Positions 1-11,253 of a DNA stretch of 64,000 nucleotides are shown here, one piece after another. The notes beneath the pieces were generated by a model. The model did not search any database, was not told where the DNA came from, and saw only the letters and a program-made list of their open reading frames with translations. The DNA is from Liquidambar formosana (Eukaryota > Streptophyta > Magnoliopsida > Saxifragales > Altingiaceae): NCBI GenBank assembly GCA_039720395.1, contig CM077827.1:11136099-11200098 (forward strand), given 5' to 3'. The translations under genes were made by a program, and so were the position numbers. Positions within the stretch are counted from its first letter, which is position 1; the number at the start of each line of letters is the position of its first letter.

Positions 1-632
1 GAAGGAAACTGGAATATAGAAGTAGAGACCAGCACTATGCGGAATGGAATTGCTGTTTGTATTAAAAGAATTGCTTAAGAAGTTCTTAAGAATCTAAGGG
101 GGATGGACTGAAATCTAAGGAAACTTGGTGGTGTGAATGAGGAGGTTCAAACAACAGTTAGGGCAAAATGAACATGTTATATCCTATATAAAAGAGAAAG
201 CATGTTGTTCGACTCTACAAGAAGGTAGGAATGAGGAAAGTTATGAAATGTATAAATTAGCTAAAAATTGAAGCTAAGAAGGGTAGTAGGTGAAGCTAAA
301 CTTAAGGTGTATGATGATCTCACCATAAGTTAGACACAAATGATGGGGAGAAAGATGTAATAAACTTGCTAGGAGTCTAGGACAAGGGAGAAGAAAAGTA
401 GAGATTTAAACCATGTTAATTCATAAGTGCATTAAAGGTGAGGACTAGAGAGTTCTAGTAAAGGAGAGGATTAGATTAAGGAAATGTGGAGGGGTTATTT
501 TAAAAAATTATTTAACGTCAATTTCGCATATAATTTAAGCTTCAGAAGTGAAGTTATGAAAAACATGAGAGTAGGAAAATTTGTAGGGTTGGATGAAATT
601 CCTATTGAGGCTTGGAAGTCTATGGTGATAAT

Positions 633-955
633 TTTTGGAAGAGAACCTTATCCCACATTGCCCAAATATTGGATTTGACATGGCTTCATATACTTGTTTG
701 GGTCCTCTACCTAACAGATTAAGCTTTTAGGTTGGAAACTTAGCATGGTATTAGCATGTCGTTCTTAGGCTCATTTCTGTTCGTGAGCCCATCTTTGTCG
801 TCCACTGTGATAGACTTATTGTTGTCTTGTTAGACCTGCACATGAGGTGGATTTTTGGGAAGTGCTGTTCGTCCAAATATAAGAATTTGATATAGCTTTA
901 TGTACCTGCTTAGGCCTTCCACCTAACAGTTTAAGCTTTTAGGTTGAATGAAGAG
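633..955 (+). mobile_element. TRIM copy A (terminal-repeat retrotransposon in miniature)
   Basis: A 113-bp LTR (633-745) ends in CA and is followed at once by TGGTATTAGC, a primer-binding site like that for initiator tRNA-Met. About 105 bp of non-coding interior follows, then a degraded second LTR (about 853-955). The interior matches the interior of TRIM B (1207-1556) in reverse complement, so they belong to one family. It splits the LINE reading: the LINE RT motif stops near 630 and resumes near 1946. The sequence before the LTR (ATAAT, 628-632) resembles that after the outermost LTR at 1940 (ATGAT, 1941-1945), a 4/5 target duplication. This suggests that 633-1940 arrived as, or grew from, one insertion. 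Confidence 0.7.
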
Positions 956-1206
956 TTGCTTTAAGAATGTGACTTTTGGATGAGGTTGTGTCCATTGTTG
1001 ACAGAATGGAGAAGTATAATCCAACGGTTATATTTAGGTGGGATTGAAAAGGAGTCACCAAAGGTTATGTCTATTTAGAAAGAAATCTATAATTGGGCTA
1101 TAAATAATCCACGGATCTAGCCATTTGTGTAGGACGGATTCACACAATGTTTTCTATCAAATAAAGCACTCTAAACTATTTCATCTACGTCCATTATCAT
1201 AGTTTT

Positions 1207-1556
1207 TGTTAAGTTTCCAACCCAATAGCCTAAGCTATGAGGTAGAGGGCTTGGACAAGTATATAAAGCCATATTAAACTTAATATTTAATCAATGTGGG
1301 ATGTGAGACTTCCCAACACTCTCCCTTACGTGCAGGCCTAACAAGACAAACATGAGCCTATCATGTGGACAACAACAACGAGCTTACGAATGAAATAGGC
1401 CCAAGAATAATAACAGCAACAACAATAACGAGCTTTGATGCCATGTTAAATTTTCAACCTAATAGCCTAATCTATTAGGTGGAGGGCCCAAATAGGTATA
1501 TGAAGCCATATTAAACTTAATATTTAAATCAATGTGGCATGTGAGACTTCCCATCA
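1207..1556 (-). mobile_element. TRIM copy B, complete, reverse orientation, TSD GTTTT
   Basis: Two direct LTRs (1207-1318 and 1444-1556, 112-113 bp) flank a 125-bp interior. On the minus strand the interior begins with TGGCATCAAAGC (complement of 1432-1443), a PBS-like site, and ends with the purine run AAGGGAGAG (complement of 1319-1327), a polypurine tract. The element is bracketed by perfect GTTTT duplications (1202-1206 and 1557-1561). It encodes nothing. It sits inside sequence that lies between TRIM LTRs of the opposite orientation. Confidence 0.85.
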
Positions 1557-1839
1557 GTTTTATTTTAAGTATATATGTTTCAATATTGATTACGAAAATA
1601 GTGAACTATAGTCTTGGACGGACTAGCAAATTTAGACTTTATTTAGTCTCTTTCGCTTGTGCAAAACATAGGCAAACAAGAACCTGGTGCACACCTAGTT
1701 TGACAATTGGTGGGGGCGATGTTTCCTTGAGGAAAGCAACTTTGTAACGTGCCTTTGAAGCATTTTTTTTTCTCATCTTCTTCTACTTTCAGATTGTTGC
1801 ACTAACACACCACACACACACAACACACGTGAGGGGGAG

Positions 1840-1940
1840 TGTTGGAAAAGTACCACATCCCACATTGCCTAAATATTGGGGTTGAGATGACTTCATATAC
1901 ATGTTTGGACCAATGGACCCTACATGTTGGAAACTTAACA
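1840..1940 (+). repeat. TRIM-family 3' LTR (copy C) with polypurine tract
   Basis: The sequence begins TGTTGGAAAAG and ends AACTTAACA, aligning along its length with the LTR at 633-745. Immediately upstream is GTGAGGGGGAG (1829-1839), a polypurine tract of the kind that precedes a 3' LTR. It is the outer right edge of the composite insertion; LINE coding sequence resumes directly after it. The interval 956-1206 plus 1557-1839 is non-coding, has a TATA-like CTATAAATAA near 1098 and a CA-rich run at 1808-1828, and may be the interior of a larger non-autonomous LTR element. Confidence 0.65.
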
Positions 1941-3430
1941 ATGATGTTATGGTTTGGCTAACTAAGTTGTTTAAATAAGATATTAAAGACTTTCATTTGT
2001 GCCAATATATAAGAATAAAGGTGATATTCAAAGTTGCACCAACTATTGTGGCATTAAGCTCATGAGTCACCCGATAAAACTTTGGAATAGAGTGATTGAG
2101 AGAAGATTAAGACTTGAAACAATGGAATCAGATAATCAGTTTAGCTTTATTCTAGGAAGATCGAACATGATGCTATTTTCTTACTCAAAGGATTAATGAA
2201 AAATTTTAGAGAGAAGGAAAAAAAAGAAGAAGACCATATGGCATTTATTAATTTGGAAGAAACATATGATAGGGTCCGTAAGGGTTTAATGTCGTGGGTA
2301 TTAGAAAGGAAATGAGTATAAATATTTATGTAATTAAAGACACGTATGATGGAGTTGTAACTAGCATTAGAATTGGAGTAAAGAGAAGTGAATTTTTAAT
2401 CAATGTAGGCTCACACCAGGGATTGGAAAGTCATTATAGGCTTACACAAGTGATTGGCATCTAATCCTTATCTTTTTGCTATGGTTATGGATGAACTAAC
2501 TAGACATAGTTAGGAAGATGTCCTATGGTGTATATTATTTGTTTACAATATAGTATTAGTTGATGAAACTAGAGTTGGGGTGAATTTCAAGTTGGAATTA
2601 TGGAGAAACATCTTAGCATTTAAAAGGTTTTAGGTTATGTAAGATGTCTCATGGTGTATATTATTTGTTTGCAATATGGTATTAGTTGATGAAACTAGAG
2701 GAGGGGTGAATTCTAAGTTGGAATTATGAGACTCTAGAATTTATAGGTTTTTGGCTTATGTAGGACTAAAACAGAATATAGAATATAAATTTAGTTAAAC
2801 TAGGCTAAAAAAGGAGGCTTTAGTGTGAATTGATGACCAAGAGTTACCTAAAAGTTACTTATTTTCGATATCTTGAATCATTTTTCCATAAAGATGGAGA
2901 AATTGGGGAGGACGTTTTTCCATAGAATTAGCACAGGATGGATGAAGTAGAGCAGTGCATGTGGAGTGTATTACAACAATAGAATACCTATCAAGTTAAA
3001 AGCACAACAGAGTATCTTTCAAGTTTTACAAGACAACTACAAGGCCAGCTATGCTCTATGGCATAGAATGTTGGACAATTAAGAAATAACAGGTGTAGAA
3101 AATGTGTGTAGCATCGATGGGGATGTTAAGATGGTTAAGTGGTAAAAGAGGAAAGATAAAATAAGAACTGAATACATTTGTGAGAAGGTAGGAATGGTAC
3201 CAATTGAAGATAAGATGGGGGAAAATGGTCTCTAAGTGGTTTGGTCATGTGCAATTAAGATTGAGGAATGCACTTGTATGTAAGGGTGACTTGATTCAAA
3301 TCAAAGGACTTAAAAGGACAAGAGGAAGGACTAAAAATAATGTGGTTTACAGCCTTACAAGTAAGTGAGAAAGGGTATGTGAGTTAAGCAATTAACAGTG
3401 AATATGGCCCTTAGTAGAGGCTGAATGACG
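1941..3430 (+). pseudogene. LINE reverse transcriptase, C-terminal part, decayed
   Basis: This is the second half of the LINE polyprotein, downstream of the TRIM block. The frame 1999-2196 encodes the conserved PIYKNKGDIQ and CTNYCGIKLMSH motifs of the RT fingers. Later frames give the palm motif region, in which the expected F/YADD box is eroded to 'FVYNIVLVDETR'-like sequence, and the terminal WFGHV motif. The palm stretch is present twice as a tandem duplication (2516-2760). No frame is open for more than about 65 codons, so no protein can be made. Confidence 0.8.
2516..2760 (+). repeat. Tandem duplication inside the LINE RT
   Basis: A unit of about 123 bp, starting at GATGTCCTATGGTGTATATT, is repeated once with a few substitutions and a small indel. 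It covers the RT palm segment, so the dead LINE contains that piece twice. Confidence 0.75.
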
Positions 3431-3762
3431 TAAAAGGAGTAGTCTCCATCAAGCAGGCCGGTAAGGCTTTTAATACTTTGAAACCGTTTCAGTAGAACTA
3501 CTCACTAGTCCTAACTTTTTGCATATGTAAACTAGACCCATCTAGTCTGAAAGGCTTAGTAAGAGGCAGTCTCCAGTCCAGTCTAGCGTCATGCTGGTCT
3601 AGAATTTGATTCTAAGGGCTAAGGCTCCCCAATTCTCAAGCCCAACCTACACAAGTGGTTTTAGAACCCAAATTTTGAAATGTTCTGTGCAGCTGATCCC
3701 ATGAAGTTGGGATTTAGGCTTGGTTGAGTTGAGTTGGTTTGAATTGAGTTGTGTTGAGTTGT

Positions 3763-5661
3763 ATGTTCCTTATTGCAAAATAATATTTTTCTAGAAAATT
3801 AAATTAATGATTTGAAGATGAGTTTTAAGTTTTTCATTTTCTTCGTCTTTTATGATTAGTTTTAGATAGATGCTTTTTTAAGATTTTGTAACTTTTTTAT
3901 TTATGAAATAATAAAACTGGAGTTCTTTAATCCTCTAAGGATTGGATATGTAGTTTCCTTTAATATTTAAGTTACAATTGTGCCAACTATGTATCATTCG
4001 ATTTAATGATAAAACAAGGGTATTTTGAGAGGAAAAGACTTTGAGCTAGATTCAAGAGCATGTCCATTAATATAATATACGTACATTTATTTGTGATTAT
4101 ATATGTTAAAAATAATTGCACTTACATATGTGCTCTTTTTCGTAAATTATATCTGTTAGACCTTAGCCCTAGTGGAGTTCTATTCAATAAGTGAATGATA
4201 ATGATGTAAGACTGAAACTTAAATGGTAGATAGCTGATACCATTGATAAGGTTGAATGATGGTTGCCCATAAGAAACTTGAAAAAAAAAAATAAATAAAT
4301 TAAAAAGGTTTTAGGGCTGAATGACTCTTCTTGTCTAATATCCTATGGGGCTGTGAGTAACATCTTTGGTTGGCTAATAAATGCCACTGAGTTCTTTCCC
4401 CACAGTGAGTATGAGTGCCCTATATCCATCAAGGAGACTGCCTTTACACCCATAGAATCTTTCCACACACATAGTATACTGTCGAGTAAGCATCCAAAAT
4501 AGAGTTGCTGTAACCCTATGAAACCATCAAGAGTTCCTCTAATCATTCAAGAACTTATTGTGTACATTAATACTATACTGATCAGAGTCCAATCTTCTGT
4601 TTCCATTTTATTAGAATAATGGAATTGATGGAAGTTTTCACCATTCTCAAAATTTATCAGATGATAGAATGGAATCAATCATTTAAATCTAGTCAATGTA
4701 ATGTATATGGATCAATATTAGGGGACACGATGTTTATGCGTAGTTTTTGACACAAGTTGATTTGTTAGGGAGTGAGTGGAGCTTGCCCATGTCAGCTTTT
4801 TAGGAAACTATTGGTTCTTGAGGATCCACCAGCTTAAGAGTTGTGTCAAAATTTGTGCATAAAAAACGTCTCCTAATCCTGCCCCGATATATATATTTAT
4901 ATATTGATATACATATATTATATGTTGAATCAATCATTTATATGTATATTGATATACATATGTAATATGTGGATTCAAGTGAGATCCTGATCGAGTATAT
5001 GCAAAGGTAGATTGCAATACGCTCTGTAGTCGGTTGAATTGATCCATGTTTGGATTGCTTTTTGCTTTTGCTTTTGTGCATGTGTTTGGATTGGAGCTGT
5101 GGAATTTATCTACTAAATAAGCATGTCTTCAGTTCAAGTATTAAACAATTTTCATATTATATTTTTAGTCTTCATCTGATCGCATTTAAAAATACTTCGA
5201 CATTTTTAAATTGATGAACTACATTAATGAGCCCACCCATACTTCAGTATTGCTAAAAATATGCATTACGTGCTTTTAAAAAATGAGTGAGGCACCAATT
5301 TTGGATATTCTTTAACTTAAATGCTCCATGAATTGTATGACACTCCTTAGTTACATATTTTATCTGCTTAGTACCCAAATTATATATACGCGTGCCCATC
5401 ATAGAAGTGATATTACAATAATAAGGTAGGTGTTTAAGACACTAAAATTTAAAAGCCTTACTCTATCTAAATGCAGCTGTATAGTCTGCATTAAGATTAA
5501 AGCATATTTTTGTAGTTCCTGTGTTGAATCCATATTGCCTACTATTGAGTTTAGATATTGAACTGTCTAAGTTTATGGGTTATAACTAAAGCAATACATC
5601 TTAGAGTAACTTTCATTGTTATCTTGTTTTAAATTACGTGATCATGTTGCATTCTTGGCAG
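3763..5661. other. No gene seen (LINE end to APX6 exon)
   Basis: AT-rich sequence without an open frame that looks like a gene. It would be expected to hold upstream intron sequence of the APX6-like gene. The exons coding the distal catalytic region of ascorbate peroxidase were looked for and not found here. The stretch from about 5335 onward is duplicated near 13970. Confidence 0.6.
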
Positions 5662-6069
5662 AACGCAAGAACTTGTTGCATTGTCTGGAGCCCATACTCT
5701 TGGAAGTAAAGGTTTTGGAAATCCAACTGTGTTTGACAATTCATACTACAAAATACTTCTGGAGAAGCCTTGGATGTCTTCAGGTGAATTACATTACATG
5801 AATGCTTTTTTTAAATAAATAAAATAAATAAATAATAAATAAAAATAAAAACCTCAACATATCACTAATAGCGCTGCTGGAATCTAGCCTGGCTTGAATT
5901 CACCCTATTTCAAAATAGTATTCCCTCCATCCCACAAAGATGGGCCTCATCATTGCATTTGACTTGTCACCCATTAAACAGTTTCTTCCAAAAAGTACCC
6001 TTCTCCTTCTTGGGATTTGGTTTTGTGTTGAAAGTAATTCTCGGAATAACAAAGGGCAGTAGAGGAAAG

Positions 6070-6110
<41 letters not shown>

Positions 6111-9100
6111 TTGACTATTCAGAGTGGACAAACAATTTGGTACAAAAAGAGTGAGAAAAATGGCCTATCTTTGTGGGATGGAGGGAGTAATAAATGAGGC
6201 ATAACCACAGGGAGAAACCAAAAGGAATCGATAGAGAAAACAAACAATGGAAGCATTTATGTAAAACAAAAATTTTACTACGATTCCTATAAACCCAAAA
6301 TCATATTATGAGAAAAAGAGTGAGAAAAATTGCCTATCTTTGTGGGACGGAGGGAGTAATAAATGAGGCATAACCACAGGGAGAAACCGAAAGGCATCGA
6401 TAGAGAAAACAAACAATGGAAGCATTTACATAAAACAAAAATTTTACTACGATTCCTATAAACCCAAAATCATATTGTGGTCTCTTACAAGGTTTAAAAT
6501 CCTAAATCTACAAGAGGGTTAGATCTTACATTGGAAGCCACAAAATGTATAATATTTGATGTTGTTGTTGATGTAAAGCAACACACGTATCCTACTTCCA
6601 ACGGTATCCACATGAAGTCAAGTTTCTAGGCTTCTTAAATTAATCTCCATGGAGTACAAGGAGAGGGAAGAAGAAAACAAGAGAGATAGAGAAGGCTTGA
6701 GAGGTTTGGCCACTATATGGGAGCATGTGCTAGCATGCTTTAAGGTCCCTTTATATAGGGGTCGGCCTTATTGAGGGGAAACCTTAATTAGGGTTTAATG
6801 CAATTTCCAAAATTGCCCTCTAAGTCCTCCAATTAACACTTAATTAAAGGTAGACTCAAATTAATCATTAACTTGAGAAAACCCCACTCTCTATAAACCT
6901 AAAACGCTCATTGACTTATGGGTGTGTGACCCATTGGGTTCACATCATTTAGTATTAAGAATTGGCACATTTTTGGTGTCCAACGGAACACTTTCTATTC
7001 AGGGTCTAGTTGGAACACTTCCAATTTCTTAATCAACAATAACTTTTTTATTGTTATTAAGGTTTCTACTAGTCATGAGTAACATTTAGAAATGGCTCAT
7101 GATATAGTCCTAAATAAAGTAAATATAAATCAAAGAAACCTTCAATTACAGTTAAGGTAAAATTGCATCTGTCCATCAACTAATGCTTTTGATTAAACTA
7201 ATAGGATATAGAAGTCTATCAAATCTCTAGTTTAATACTTTGTGGCCATTTTCAGATATCAACTCATGTAGCTCAGAAAAATTCTTTTCTAAGTCACCCC
7301 GTTATGGCCACAGACTTACTTGAGTTATATATGAGAATGTCATATAGGACATTCCCTCCCTTTACAAAGAGTGATGGATCCTTGTTGATCACTCATTTGC
7401 CTCCATACATGTTTTACTATAGCCAATAAACATATTTGTAAGTTTTCTTTGGGGTATATAGTTAGTGTCATCAAACTCTAATGCCCCATGCAGAAGACAT
7501 ATATGGTGTCTCAAGTGAAAGGATTCCTTGCACCACTATAACTATGAGCTACTGATTAATAAGTAGGTAAAACTCTATTAAGTGAGCTCAAATTATAATG
7601 GTCACATTCAGTTTTTGTTTTTTAACAAGCACCCACATGTTTGCTCTAGTGTTTGAGACTAGTCATTCTCCTTATGAGCAAGCATAACATATGCTAGTCT
7701 TATGGTTCATCACTATCCATTATAATTAACCTTCAATTAGGAATGACTTAGGAATTAGGTACAGAAAAGATGAGTCTCCATATCACAACTCTTTGTGATA
7801 TCATCTTCTTCACTTTGATCCCATGGACATATCATGTGTATAGAATAATAAACATGATAGAGTTGCCCTTTATTAATTAATAATAAATAAGTCAAAGTAA
7901 TAAATGAAATCATAGACTTTCAATACCCCTAAAGCATCATCTCTATGATTGATTTTAGGGCATACTACGAACAGAAACAATGTAGGGTTTGGGATCTGCC
8001 CTTTAATTGTCCCAAGTTAGAGAAGACGACTTCCATGCATACATGTATGCCAATTCAAAATTAGTTATTGAAGATTACTTGCTGTCGAATAGGAGTGAAC
8101 ACTTGTTATTTCAGTTTAGTTTTCTAGGATAGTCTATTTTCCTAAACAACTTAAAATTTTACTGAATTTTTCATTTTTCATTTTTCATTTCTCATCATTC
8201 ATCTGTTTATTCTATTTTTCTAATGCAGCTGGTATGTCAAGTATGATTGGCCTCCCTTCAGATCGTGCACTTGTTGAGGATGATGAATGCATAAGGTCCT
8301 TCAATCTCCCAAAATTTTTTTAACCTGTCCTTATGGATGAGCTATACTGTGGATGGTGATTATGTTGTGATAGATTCAAGAATGTATCTGATTGGGGCAG
8401 AAAGGACTGAAAAATCAATAATCTTAGTCAGAGATTATGCAAAATAATCTCAAATGTTAGGAAATAATCCAGGAATGGTATGCATTTGTCAGGACACTAG
8501 TAAAATGTTTGCAAATCTTTGATAATATATGTGATAAAATTGGGTTCATTACTTGCGTACTTTTAATTAGATCAACTATAATTGGAGCTCTTTAAGAGAT
8601 TGGAAGAATTTATTGGCATTATGAGTGGTGAGTGGTGAGTGGTGACACTAAAAATACTAACATGCAAAATTTTGGAATTAGTTTGCATAATCCCTGATTA
8701 ATAACACATGCTTCTTGATTTCTATCATGCATTTGTATCTTACTCAATCAGATTCTTTCATCACTCTTTCCAAATTTATTTATAATGCTTTATGTTAGCT
8801 TTAAATTCTTCCCGTCTCCTTGTAATCTATGAATCTGAATTGTAACTATAATGAGCCTGATGCACATGGCCCAACATTCCTACCCATATAGATTGTCCAT
8901 ATGTATTAATGTATCTATATTGGTTCACAGTAGGACTCATGGTGGCTCCCTAATGAGTAGGCTTCAGCCACTTAATGAAAAGTTGAGAGATGTGACCGAA
9001 ATTTAACATGCATCTGGAGTCGTTCAACTTCGGGATAATATAATTTGTCAAATGGTTATATAATCTTCATTAGATTGTTTTTTTTCAGTATGCATATCTG

Positions 9101-9279
9101 TTTTTCAAATGTCCTCAACTAATCTTATCCCCAAAAAAAAAAAAAGTCCTTATCTAAGAGGAATTTTTATTTGCAGATGGATCACAAAGTACGCCAACAA
9201 CCAGAATATGTTCTTTGAAGATTTTAGGAACTCCTACATTAAACTAGTAAACTCTGGCGCAAGGTGGAAGAAGTTATGA
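5662..9279 (+). CDS. APX6: Ascorbate peroxidase 6-like, last three exons
   Basis: Three exons fit one haem peroxidase reading. Exon 5662-5783 encodes TQELVALSGAHTLGSKGFG and on to KPWMSS, including the His of the proximal haem-ligand motif SGAHT. Exon 8229-8295 encodes GMSSMIGLPSDRALV and EDDECIR. Exon 9177-9279 encodes WITKYANNQNMFFEDF to the stop. All introns have GT-AG borders with matching phase. The wording is closest to the APX6 (APX-related) class, which is predicted to be plastid-targeted and to use hydrogen peroxide, rather than to cytosolic APX1. The upstream exons (transit peptide, distal His/Arg) are not in the window, so the gene is either cut by the window edge or 5'-truncated. 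The three exons themselves are intact. The first intron (2.4 kb) contains a MITE and repeat DNA. Confidence 0.8.
5921..6187 (+). mobile_element. Stowaway-type MITE with TA target duplication
   Basis: The terminal inverted repeats match over about 26 bp: CCCTCCATCCCACAAAGAT on the left, and its complement on the right ending GGATGGAGGGAG. They are flanked by TA on both sides (5919-5920 and 6188-6189). The length is 267 bp and the interior includes a (TA)n run near 6073-6106. The duplicate of this intron at 14690-14760 lacks the element, giving an empty site. Confidence 0.85.
6146..6480 (+). repeat. Tandem duplication of a MITE end plus flanking intron
   Basis: A unit of about 167 bp occurs twice: 6146-6310 and about 6313-6478. 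Each copy starts with AAAAAGAGTGAGAAAAA, contains the right terminus of the Stowaway MITE, and continues about 120 bp into flanking DNA. The copies differ at only a few positions (for example GGGATGG against GGGACGG). Confidence 0.8.
6480..7980. repeat. Repeat-like DNA inserted in the APX6 intron
   Basis: No coding sequence is seen. The paralogous intron copy near 14700-14790 passes from the 'CACCCTATTT' block straight to the 'GCCCTTTAGTTGTCCC' block. These blocks are 2 kb apart here (about 5901 and 7998), so most of this stretch is either an insertion here or a deletion there. It has the texture of a plant LTR or non-autonomous retroelement (AT-rich, TATATAGGGG near 6752, no ORF), but no paired LTR or TSD was identified. 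Confidence 0.45.
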
Positions 9280-9568
9280 TAATCTCTTAGAGAGAAACCT
9301 TTTTACTGTAATTCTTCCTGCTGTATAAGCTCCGAATATTTTCAGAAGAAATAAGTTCAAGAATGGGCTGCTGCAGGTCTATCAGATAGAAGAGATGCAT
9401 TATACTATTTGTAATTTTTGTAGTTTGTAATTGAAATATGCATTTTTTGATATAAACAAGACATGCATATATATAAAACCTATCTTACCGAAAGGTGATA
9501 TTTTGAACTGATGAAGTATGTAGCAACATATTCTAGACCTACCTTTCCTTGTGCCAATTAGGATCCAT

Positions 9569-9608
<40 letters not shown>

Positions 9609-10089
9609 GAAAGTTTGACTATGATATATATTAGGAATTTAATGTAAACCCGTATTAAGGAACCCTAATCTGTGTTTTATATACTGAATACCACAAAATG
9701 AACTACTAACCTGTGATTTTATGAAATGAGAACTGCAAAAAATTAATTTAATGTAATCCATGCTTAGTTAGAGAATAAATATTAGGTTAAGGGGGTGGTT
9801 ATTGCCACGTCTCAACTTTGTTTCACCCCCAACTCCTGTGGTTTTTCAAGGTTTTATGAAAATATATGAGATTTTTATGAAAAATTGACAACATTGTCTA
9901 CTAAATAGAAAACATCATTTTGAATAACTTTATAAAGTATATTTTTTTTTGAAAATCCGTTGTTTAAGGGGAGTATTTGACCATTTTTCACGAAACATTC
10001 TATTAAAATGTAGTAAGCGTATTACAGGGGTCAAACAATGCCCTTCCTGTTTGGAGTGAATGAAGTAAGCGTATTACAGGGGTGGGTGA
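9280..10089. other. APX6 3' flank; poly-T run; no gene
   Basis: Contains the 3' untranslated region of the peroxidase gene and AT-rich flank. A T homopolymer of 36 bp occupies 9570-9605. No open frame of note. Confidence 0.6.
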
Positions 10090-10920
10090 GAGATCTAGAT
10101 TCTATAAATCTGAGCCAGAAACCATCATGCATCTATTCTCAGACTGTCATTTTGCAAGAGTAGCATAGTGTAGAAGTTACCTCCAAGTAAACACCAGTAC
10201 TTTGAATGACTCATCTTTCATGCAATGGTGGGAAAGCCTCATATTGAAGCGGCGTACTTGCTGTGGAGGATATGGAAAGCTCGTAACAGTAAAATCTTCA
10301 TGAATGCTGAATGGAATCGAACCTGAAAGAGGTTGCTGAAACAGCCCTAGCAGATGTTTGCGAGTACAGAAATGCCTTGCTATTAGAAGCAGATGAATTG
10401 AAAGAAGAATCCATAGCACAAGATAGATCCAGTAATGAAGGCGAACGGCAAACTCCCTCATTCCCATATTACAAAATGAATGTACGTGGATGGTGCATGG
10501 AGTGGTAACAAGAAGATTGGAGGACGAGGGACTGTAGAGCTGCAGGATCATGAAGGGTTGTTTCATAGCAGGGTTTGTGAAAAAAGGTCCAGCAGGTGCA
10601 AAGCGCAGAGGTGATGGAAGCTATGGCTTTTGGGGAAGGTATCCAGTTTGGGCTGGATCACGATCAAGAGAATTTTAATAGAAGAGAACCTATGATTTCT
10701 GACATTGAAGTTATATGTACGTGGAGATGTTCAGTGTTTGGCAAGGGAAGGAGGTATTAGAAGATGTGGTGCTGTACCGAGCTGCGGATGCCTTGGAAAA
10801 GTATGCTCTGTTGACTCGAGACCCCTCCGTGTTGCTTAGTTCCTACCTTAATGGAGGACTACTCTTCAAGCCTAATTTACTTGACTGTATATTAAGAATA
10901 TCATTTATAAAAAAAAAAAA
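10090..10920 (+). pseudogene. LINE relic: zf-RVT and RNase H-like segment
   Basis: Frames on the plus strand give the plant L1-type 'E-IMHLFSDCHFARVAW' zinc-binding block (about 10112-10165). RNase H-like pieces follow: 'EAMAFGEGIQFGLDH' (about 10618-10665) and a C-terminal 'AADALEKYALLTRDPSVLLS' block (about 10780-10840). A run of A residues (about 10909-10921) follows as a possible poly(A) tail. Stops and frameshifts interrupt every frame. It lies about 330 bp upstream of the lectin kinase start codon and is therefore close to that gene's promoter. Confidence 0.6.
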
Positions 10921-11253
10921 AGGAAAAAGAAACAAAAAGGTCCTTTGTAAGACGTTTTTTGGACTGTGATTTCTATAGAGGGATAGATAACCTTCACTCG
11001 TGATGGTTACAGGAAGTTATCAGTCTAATTTTGACTTGTATTCTATAATTTGGTCCAAAGTTTTGAAGATGGGGTTTCTAGGGTAGTTGAACTCCCTAAA
11101 TATAAAGCTGAAACTCAGACAAGAAATTCTACCCTTTTTTATACGTCAATCAGGTCTTTTCAAAATCAGTGAGCTAAGGTCTTTTCAACATCAGTGAGCT
11201 TTGATTTTCGTTAAATTTCATCGAATTCAGAATTTTGGTGTAGGCGTGTAGCC

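Larger units (their letters stand above)
1..3762 (+). mobile_element. RTE-like LINE relic, interrupted by TRIM elements
   Basis: Conceptual translation in shifting frames gives the landmarks of a plant RTE-type endonuclease/reverse transcriptase in the right order. The linker before the RT domain covers 1-480, with a YFKKLFN motif at 484-540 and a degenerate 'VG-DEIPIE-WK' block at 565-625. After a gap come PIYKNKGDIQSCTNY (about 2004-2048), an 'AFINLE-TYDRV' block (about 2240-2280), the 'PYLFAMVMDELTR' block (about 2465-2510) and a C-terminal 'MLYGIECW' to 'WFGHVQ' segment (about 3053-3255). The 3' end, 'AGTTGGGATT-AGGCTTGG' followed by a GTTGA-rich tail (about 3705-3762), is the usual tail of these elements. 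Many stops and frameshifts are present, so it is a dead copy; its 5' end lies outside the window. Everything from 633 to 1940 is later insertion. Confidence 0.85.

Noticed and set aside
1801..1830. CA-rich short repeats, and short-repeat clusters elsewhere, considered as CRISPR-like arrays
   Set aside because: No regular repeat-spacer structure; these are microsatellites and tandem duplications in plant DNA.
4343..4546. 67-codon minus-strand ORF in the presumed APX6 upstream intron
   Set aside because: No motif and no conserved neighbour; not counted as a gene.
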